A DNA stretch of 64,000 nt from Magnetospirillum sp. (GTDB taxonomy: Bacteria; Pseudomonadota; Alphaproteobacteria; Rhodospirillales; Magnetospirillaceae): contig JANQAI010000008.1 of assembly GCA_024707145.1 (NCBI GenBank), positions 310,001 through 374,000 on the forward strand. Reading direction: 5' to 3'. A program made the position numbers and the translations under genes. The notes below the pieces were generated by a model. That model was not told the origin of the DNA, made no database searches, and saw only the letters and a program-made list of their open reading frames with translations. Shown here piece by piece: positions 58,922 to 64,000 of the stretch. The number at the start of each line of letters is the position of its first letter. The stretch's first letter is position 1.

Positions 58922-59335
58922 CTAGCCCGCCCGGCGCACCCGCACCACGATATCCACCCCCACCATGGCCATGCCCGGCGCCAGCGCCGGCAGGTTGGCG
59001 GCTACCGGCTGCGGACCGGGAATGTCCTCCAGCACGCCGGTATCCTCGTCGTAGAAATGGTGGTGCTCGTCGGTGCTGGTGCAATAGAAGATGCGGTCAC
59101 CGAACCCTACCCGGCGCAACAGCCCGGCCGCGGCGAACTGGTTCAGCGTATTATAGACGGTCCCCAGCGCCATCCCCAGTCCGGCATCGGCCAGTTCCTT
59201 GTGGAACCCTTCCGGAGTCAGATGGCGGCGGCCACCCTGGCGGATGGTGCGCATGATGACGACGCGCTGCCGCGTCGGTCGAATCCCCGCTCCGCGAAGC
59301 AAATCCAAGTCGAGCCTGATGTCCTCGAACGGCAC
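58922..59335 (-). CDS. irr: Irr-type Fur-family iron regulator
   Basis: About 137 residues with a winged-helix N-domain (GIRPTRQRVVIMRTI, GTVYNTLNQFAAAGLL) and the Irr-like HHHFYDEDTGVLEDIP segment (from 91), which in Irr binds haem or metal. Irr controls iron-responsive genes in alphaproteobacteria, replacing part of Fur's role. There is no full haem-regulatory CP motif like that of Bradyrhizobium. GTG at 59335 has GGGGG upstream and matches family length; a longer ATG frame to 59392 exists but looks intergenic. Confidence 0.83.
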   Translation of the reverse strand: MPFEDIRLDLDLLRGAGIRPTRQRVVIMRTIRQGGRRHLTPEGFHKELADAGLGMALGTVYNTLNQFAAAGLLRRVGFGDRIFYCTSTDEHHHFYDEDTGVLEDIPGPQPVAANLPALAPGMAMVGVDIVVRVRRAG

Positions 59336-59894
59336 GCACCACCCCCTTTGGTATAAATTTTTTGTGGTTATAACACGACAATCAACGCACAACCATTAGG
59401 CTCTTCGTTGGGGTGAACACCTTATGCCGCCCCCACGCCTCCTGTAGGACCGCGAGTGCCGAAAGGCCAGTAAATCCGCGTCATTGGAGGCAGGCATGCG
59501 ATTCGCACATATATGCCATCAGCCTGCATCGCAACGCACCGTCGATAGGCGCTCGCAAGGGCGGCTCAGCCATAACGCGTGGGGTTCGCAACGCTACTTC
59601 TAAGGTATAAACCCTAGAGGGCGAAGGGATTAGAGATATTTTTTGGACTTAGTCAAAATCGACAATCACGGGCGGAAGAATGAAACCAGTTCATAAACAT
59701 CCCTCCGCGATACCTCTGATCCCATACCGATTACATAAAATACGACATGATTTTCAAAAATAACCGCCGAAAAAACATGATTACAACTTTGTGATAATTC
59801 GGAAGCATCGACCTCGGGTAATCACCGTACGCACGGTGGGGCGCGGAGCGCAAAAGGCCGCTGCCCGGCAACAGATCAGACGAGGGGACCTTCC
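59336..59894. other. 559-bp AT-rich control region between irr and the tad operon
   Basis: The irr-proximal side holds A/T runs and a near-palindromic GTGGTTATAACAC that may be its promoter or operator. The part from about 59600 to 59800 is the most AT-rich stretch of the window. A GATAAT at 59793-59798 and a hairpin CACCGT-ACGC-ACGGTG (59823-59838) lie before flp. No coding frame is convincing; a transcribed leader for flp is possible. Confidence 0.45.
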
Positions 59895-60083
59895 ATGTTC
59901 CGTACCATCCGCTTCATCCGCTCCATCTGCACCGACAAGCGCGGCGTCACCGCCCTGGAATACGCCGTGCTGGCCGCCCTGGGCCTGCTGGCGGTCACCG
60001 CCAACATGGGCACCATCAAGGCCAACGTCGGCGAGATCTTCAAAAACGTGAACACCGACATGAAGACGGTCGGCGGCAAGTGA
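59895..60083 (+). CDS. flp: Flp/Fap type IVb pilin
   Basis: A 62-residue prepilin. Short basic leader, then the processing site G17 followed by VTALEYA (the Glu at +5 of type IVb pilins) and a hydrophobic assembly helix (VLAALGLLAVTANMG). It forms Tad adhesive pili. First gene of a tad/cpa operon; the prepilin peptidase gene overlaps its stop. AGGGGAC precedes the ATG. Confidence 0.95.
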   Translation: MFRTIRFIRSICTDKRGVTALEYAVLAALGLLAVTANMGTIKANVGEIFKNVNTDMKTVGGK

Positions 60084-60574
60084 CCTGGGGTCTCGTCGGA
60101 GCGGCGGCGGCGATATTCGCGCTCGTCGCCCTGCGGGACATAACAGCCAGGACCATCGACGACCTTCTGCTCGCCGTTCTCGGCACCCTGTGGCTCGGCC
60201 TGTCCGTGCTGCAAGGCGCCGATGCGGCGGCCATGGCCTTCCATGGGCTGGTGGCGCTGGCGGCCTTCGCCGCGCTGGCCGGCCTGTTCGCCCTGGGCTG
60301 GATGGCCGGCGGCGACGTGAAGCTGGCGGCGGTCGTCTTCCTGTGGGCCGGCCCCGAGCACGCCGTGGGCATGGTCGCCATCGTGGCCATGGCCGGCGGC
60401 GTGGTGGCCCTGGGGTGCCTGATGGCCGACTGGCTGCGGCGGCTGCCCTTGCCGGCGGCGGTGGGCAACGGCCTGCACCTGATGTCGGCCACACGGGGCG
60501 TTCCCTATGGGGTGGCCCTGTCCTTCGGCGGAATTCTGGCCGCCCTGACCTATCCGGGCGGTGGAGGTGGATGA
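60080..60574 (+). CDS. cpaA: Prepilin peptidase CpaA/TadV
   Basis: A 164-residue A24-family aspartic protease of the inner membrane that cleaves Flp leaders. The two catalytic Asp are visible: D20 in ALRDITARTID and D79 in GGDVKL. About five hydrophobic segments. Translation from GTG, sharing bases with the flp stop. Confidence 0.92.
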   Translation: MTWGLVGAAAAIFALVALRDITARTIDDLLLAVLGTLWLGLSVLQGADAAAMAFHGLVALAAFAALAGLFALGWMAGGDVKLAAVVFLWAGPEHAVGMVAIVAMAGGVVALGCLMADWLRRLPLPAAVGNGLHLMSATRGVPYGVALSFGGILAALTYPGGGGG

Positions 60575-60577
60575 TCC

Positions 60578-61456
60578 ATGAATTTGCGCGTCGTCCTGCG
60601 CATCGCGTCGGTGTTCGGCCTGGCCCTGTTGGCGGCGGTGGTGCTGCGGGGCATGTTCATCGCCTCCAGCACCCCGCCCGCGCCCCCGCCGCCGCCCGCA
60701 ATCCAGGTCGCCGCCGCCAAGCTGGCGGTGGGCACCCTGCTGCGGGCCGATGACCTGGTCTGGCACGAGGTCGGCGAAGCCGGCGTGCAGAAGGGCCAGA
60801 TCACCAAGGACAGCCCGACCGCCGCCCGGCTGCCCGGCGCCGTGGTCCGCCGCCCCATCGAGGAGGGCGCGCCCATCACCGAAAAGGACGTGGTGTTCCC
60901 CGACGCGCCCGGCTTCCTGGCCGCCGCCCTGCAGCCCGGCCTGCGGGCGGTGTCGGTGGCCATCGACGAGGTCACCGGCAACGCCGGCCTGACCATGCCC
61001 GGCGACCGCGTCGACCTGATCCTGACCCATCACATGACCGACACGGGCAGCGGCGACACGCCGCCCAAGGTGGCCAGCGAGACCGTGCTGGCGGACGTGC
61101 GCGTCATCGCCGTCGGTTCGGTCCTGCACGCCCCCGACACCGAGGCACCGCCGCAACGCCAGGGCAACGCCGCCAGCGCCCGTACCGTGACCCTGGAGGT
61201 CACGCCGCGCGACGCCGAATCGGTGGCCGTGGCCAGCCGGCTGGGACAATTGTCGCTGGCCCTGCGCAGCCTGGCGGTCAGCCGCAGCCAGGGGCCGGAC
61301 AGCGAGGCACCCGCCGACCTGTCCGGCCAGCCGGTCTGGGGCAGGGACGTCTCGGCGGTGGTGCGCATGACTCAGCCGCGCCCGGCCGCCCATGCCGTCG
61401 CCGCGTCGGGCCCGGCGCGCGTACAGGTTTTTCGAGGCTCGGACGGAGCCAAATAG
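60578..61456 (+). CDS. cpaB: Pilus assembly protein CpaB/RcpC
   Basis: 292 residues. One N-terminal membrane anchor (9-30), a Pro-rich spacer, then the SAF domain (VAAAKLAVGTLLRADDLVWHEV) and a RcpC-type beta domain (LRAVSVAIDEVTGNAGLTMPGDRVDLILTH). It is a periplasmic component of the Tad machine that works with the secretin. Follows cpaA by three bases. Confidence 0.95.
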   Translation: MNLRVVLRIASVFGLALLAAVVLRGMFIASSTPPAPPPPPAIQVAAAKLAVGTLLRADDLVWHEVGEAGVQKGQITKDSPTAARLPGAVVRRPIEEGAPITEKDVVFPDAPGFLAAALQPGLRAVSVAIDEVTGNAGLTMPGDRVDLILTHHMTDTGSGDTPPKVASETVLADVRVIAVGSVLHAPDTEAPPQRQGNAASARTVTLEVTPRDAESVAVASRLGQLSLALRSLAVSRSQGPDSEAPADLSGQPVWGRDVSAVVRMTQPRPAAHAVAASGPARVQVFRGSDGAK

Positions 61457-61485
61457 GCGAAGGCCGGACAGGGGGATTTGTGGGA

Positions 61486-62877
61486 ATGACTGGTTGCGTA
61501 CGTCGTCTGCTTCGCCTGAGCGTCATCCTGGTTCTGGCCGCGAGCCCCTGGGGGAAGGAGCTTGCGCCGTTGTCCGTCTCGGCGGCCCGTGCCGCCGAGA
61601 CGGACGCCCGCCTTGAACTGGCCGCCGGCGAGGGCGAGCTTCTGCGCCTGCCCCGCCCGGCGCTCAGCGTCTTCGTCGCCAACCCCGAGGTGGCCGACAT
61701 CCAGGTGCCGTCGCCCAACGCCGTGTTCGTGCTGGGCAAGAAGAGCGGCACCACCACCCTCTACGCCGTGGACGGCCGCGACCGCGAGATCCTGCGCCGC
61801 ACCGTGGTGGTCCGCCACAACACGGCGGAGATGCAGGACCTGCTGCGCCAGCGCTTCCCCTCCTACACCTTCACCCTGGCCTCGGCGCCGGGCTCGCTGA
61901 TGGTGGGCGGCCAGGTGGACACCGCGGCCCAGGTGGCGGCGGTGGCCGAGACGCTGGCACCCTATCTGGGCAAGGAGGAACGCCTGATCAACAACGTGGC
62001 CTTCCGCAATCCCACCCAGGTCAACCTGCGGGTCCGGGTGGCGGAAGTCTCGCGCGAGATCACCCAGCAGCTGGGCGTGAACTGGCAGGCGCTGCTGCGT
62101 CCGGGCAATTTCGTCGCCGGCCTGATGAACGGGCGCGACTTCTTCAACGAACAGACCAACAGCTGGAACATCCCCTCCAGCGGCTGGGGCGTGGCCGGCG
62201 GCTTCAAAACCCGCGACTACGACATCACCGCGGTGATCGACGCCCTCGACCAGGAAGGCCTGATCTCGGTGATGGCCGAACCCAACCTGACCGCCGTGTC
62301 GGGCCAGACCGCCAGCTTCCTGGTGGGCGGCGAGTTCCCGGTACCGGTGGTGCAGAGCGAGACCAACGCCATCAGCGTCGTCTTCAAGCCCTTCGGCGTG
62401 GCGCTGGACTTCACCCCCACCGTGCTGTCGTCGGACCGCATCAGCCTGACGGTGCGCCCCGAGGTCAGCGAGCTGAACCCCACCAACAGCGTCACCCTGA
62501 ACGGCACCACCATTCCCGGCCTGTCGGTGCGGCGGGTGGAAACCACGGTGGAACTGGCCAGCGGCCAGAGCTTCGCCATCGGCGGCCTGCTGCAGGACAA
62601 CATGCGCGACGTGGTGGCCCGCCTGCCCGGTTTGGGCGACCTGCCGCTGCTGGGTAAGCTGTTCTCGTCGCAGAACTACCGCAACAACAAGTCGGAACTG
62701 GTGGTCATCGTCACCGCCTACACGGTCAAGCCGGCGGACGGCAGCCAGTTGCAGACCCCGCTCCAGAACCTGAAGCCGGCTTCCGACGTGGAATACATCA
62801 CCCAGCAGCGCCTCGGCATCGACCCCTTGGCGGCGGATTCGCCCCGCCTGCTCGGGCCGGCCGGCTTCGTCTATTGA
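61486..62877 (+). CDS. cpaC: Outer-membrane secretin CpaC/RcpA
   Basis: A 463-residue secretin. Signal peptide (about 1-38), the Pilus_CpaC N-domain (LELAAGEGELLRLPRPALSVFVANPEVADIQV), BON-like part, then the secretin domain with VMAEPNLTAVSGQTASFLVGGEFPVPV and the VEL-x-GQSFAIGGLL strand. It forms the Tad pilus pore. The ATG at 61486 has GGGGGA nine bases upstream; GTG at 61480 is an alternative. Confidence 0.96.
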   Translation: MTGCVRRLLRLSVILVLAASPWGKELAPLSVSAARAAETDARLELAAGEGELLRLPRPALSVFVANPEVADIQVPSPNAVFVLGKKSGTTTLYAVDGRDREILRRTVVVRHNTAEMQDLLRQRFPSYTFTLASAPGSLMVGGQVDTAAQVAAVAETLAPYLGKEERLINNVAFRNPTQVNLRVRVAEVSREITQQLGVNWQALLRPGNFVAGLMNGRDFFNEQTNSWNIPSSGWGVAGGFKTRDYDITAVIDALDQEGLISVMAEPNLTAVSGQTASFLVGGEFPVPVVQSETNAISVVFKPFGVALDFTPTVLSSDRISLTVRPEVSELNPTNSVTLNGTTIPGLSVRRVETTVELASGQSFAIGGLLQDNMRDVVARLPGLGDLPLLGKLFSSQNYRNNKSELVVIVTAYTVKPADGSQLQTPLQNLKPASDVEYITQQRLGIDPLAADSPRLLGPAGFVY

Positions 62878-62888
62878 GGAGCACGCCC

Positions 62889-63524
62889 ATGTCCCGCCCC
62901 ACCGCCATCCTGCTGGCCCTGGCGCTGCCCGTGCTGAGCGGCTGCTTCCCCAATCCCGATTACCGCGACCTGCCCAATTCCTCGGTCATCGGCCACACGG
63001 TCGGCGTCGTCGCCACCGTGCCGGTGGCCGACCTGGCCGCCCCCACGGCGCAGGAGCGCGCCGGCGTGGCCGCCGCCCTGGCGCAGGCGGGCGGAAACGG
63101 CGTCCGCGTGCAGGTGCGGCTGCCGCGCGGCGAGCCGGCGCCGGCGGAGGCCGTGCTGCGCCAGCGTCTGCAGGGCCTGGGCATCGACCCCGCCATCGCC
63201 ATCGTCGATGCCGACAATACCGGCGGCGGCGCCACCCTGGCCTTTCTCCGCGTCACCCTGAGCGCGCCCGACTGCGCCGCCCTGGTCACTCCCTCCGAGG
63301 AGTGGAGCGCGGGCAGCCGCCCCTCCATGGCGTTCGGCTGCGCCAATTACACCAACCTGACCCGCATGCTGGCCGACCCGGCCGATCTGGCGGCGCCGCG
63401 CGCCTATGGCGGCGCGGATTCCACCACCTCGGCCCATGCGGTGGAGCTCTATCACCTGGACAGGGTCAAGAAGCTGCAGAAGAGCACCGCCCCCAGCGTT
63501 TCGATCACCGTCGGGACGGAATAG
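62889..63524 (+). CDS. cpaD: Tad pilus lipoprotein CpaD
   Basis: A 211-residue outer-membrane lipoprotein (lipobox LSGC, C18 or so). CpaD-family strings: NYRDLPN-like DYRDLPNSSVIGHTVG and FGCANYTNLTRMLADPADL, which is the usual C-terminal family motif. Helps stabilise the secretin. It begins 11 bases after cpaC; a TTG at 62874 would be a less likely start. Confidence 0.92.
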   Translation: MSRPTAILLALALPVLSGCFPNPDYRDLPNSSVIGHTVGVVATVPVADLAAPTAQERAGVAAALAQAGGNGVRVQVRLPRGEPAPAEAVLRQRLQGLGIDPAIAIVDADNTGGGATLAFLRVTLSAPDCAALVTPSEEWSAGSRPSMAFGCANYTNLTRMLADPADLAAPRAYGGADSTTSAHAVELYHLDRVKKLQKSTAPSVSITVGTE

Positions 63525-63539
63525 CCGGAGAGGTAAGCC

Positions 63540-64000
63540 ATGTCCCTCATCGAAAGCCTGGCGAACCCGACACGAAGCGTACCGCCCCAGGCCGAGTTCG
63601 TCGCCTTCCTGGCCGACGAGCAAAGCACCGAGACGGTGGAGCGCTTCGCCCTGGCCCGGATGATGCCGCACACATACATCCGCCAGGGCAACGTGGCCGA
63701 CGCCACCGAGTTCATGGCCAAGCTGGAGCGCCCGCCGCGCCAGCTGGTGGTGGACATCTCCACCTCGGCCATGGCGCTGTCGGAACTGGCGGCCCTGGCC
63801 GAGGTCTGCGCCCCCAGCGTGTCGGTGGTGGTGATCGGCGAGCGTAACGACGTGGGCCTGTTCCGCGAATTGCTGCGCATGGGCGTGGACGAGTACATCT
63901 CCAAGCCGCTGACTATCGACCTGCTCACCCGCCTGCTGGGCGGGCCCGGCGCCGTGGTCGCCCCGGTCCACCAGGTGCGCACCGGCAAGCTGGTGGCCTG
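63540..64000 (+). CDS. cpaE: Pilus assembly protein CpaE/TadZ (truncated by window end)
   Basis: The first 153 residues. They form the receiver-like N-domain of CpaE/TadZ (EFVAFLADEQSTETVERF, RQLVVDISTSAMALSELAAL, VSVVVIGERNDVGLFRELLRMGVDEYISKPLT). The ParA/MinD-type ATPase domain would lie beyond the window. It localises the Tad machine to the pole in Caulobacter. GAGAGG precedes the ATG. Confidence 0.92.
   Translation, partial: MSLIESLANPTRSVPPQAEFVAFLADEQSTETVERFALARMMPHTYIRQGNVADATEFMAKLERPPRQLVVDISTSAMALSELAALAEVCAPSVSVVVIGERNDVGLFRELLRMGVDEYISKPLTIDLLTRLLGGPGAVVAPVHQVRTGKLVA

Noticed and set aside
59600-59820. AT-rich stretch considered as a replication origin
   Set aside because: No cluster of DnaA boxes and no dnaA, dnaN or parAB genes nearby; more likely promoter DNA for irr and flp.

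Overview
This is 64 kb of GC-rich alphaproteobacterial chromosome. The gene content fits Rhodospirillales and most resembles Magnetospirillum/Paramagnetospirillum: a lptF-lptD-surA-pdxA-rsmA run, an Irr-type Fur regulator, CowN with an RcoM-like CO sensor, GatCAB, a type 2A encapsulin and a Tad pilus locus. Genus assignment is inference; no rRNA or magnetosome gene is present.

Layout. 1-5.0 kb: an unrecognised partial gene, sua5, a D-2-hydroxyacid (FAD) dehydrogenase and a long acyl-CoA dehydrogenase. 5.1-12.1 kb: outer-membrane biogenesis and housekeeping (lptF, lptD, surA, pdxA, rsmA). 12-20 kb: small unlinked units (acidic unknown protein, cytidylate-kinase-like, LOG protein, metallo-hydrolase, YnfA, degenerate EAL protein, hemerythrin, DJ-1/PfpI). 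20-26 kb: an M52-like protease, ruvX, cowN with an RcoM-like regulator, and gatCAB. 26-31.6 kb: NUDIX, DUF47-Pit phosphate transport, leuA with a candidate attenuator, a GST and tRNA-Ser. 31.9-38 kb: a PHP-UvrD fusion, a cupin, and a PhnD-like lipoprotein with a histidine kinase. 38-42.5 kb: an envelope lipoprotein cluster (LpoB, COG3014, YcfL and two unknowns). 42.6-54.2 kb: argC, gamma-carbonic anhydrase, degenerate GGDEF-EAL, permease, AI-2E exporter, AsmA, hydrolase, TrpB2. 54.4-58.4 kb: two nearly identical tRNA-Lys genes bracketing an encapsulin / cysteine desulfurase / serine acetyltransferase operon. 58.5-59.4 kb: hemerythrin and Irr. 59.9-64 kb: start of a tad/cpa pilus operon that runs off the right end.

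The most interesting module is the type 2A encapsulin operon. Serine acetyltransferase supplies O-acetylserine for cysteine synthesis. The desulfurase carries a long disordered N-terminal tail, the expected cargo-loading segment, and would release sulfur from cysteine inside the shell. The family is known; its position between two direct tRNA-Lys copies and beside hemerythrin and Irr genes is what deserves attention. The second module is cowN with its RcoM-like sensor, where three direct repeats, two of them exactly 21 bp apart, lie between the genes and look like a LytTR operator.

Ten otherwise normal genes, several of them essential, are each broken by single-base insertions (eleven in all). 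Every one is a +1 change. Four restore a GANTC pentamer when removed, and others sit in C or G runs. I read these as sequence errors, not real pseudogenes, so the genes are listed over their full spans with the break noted.
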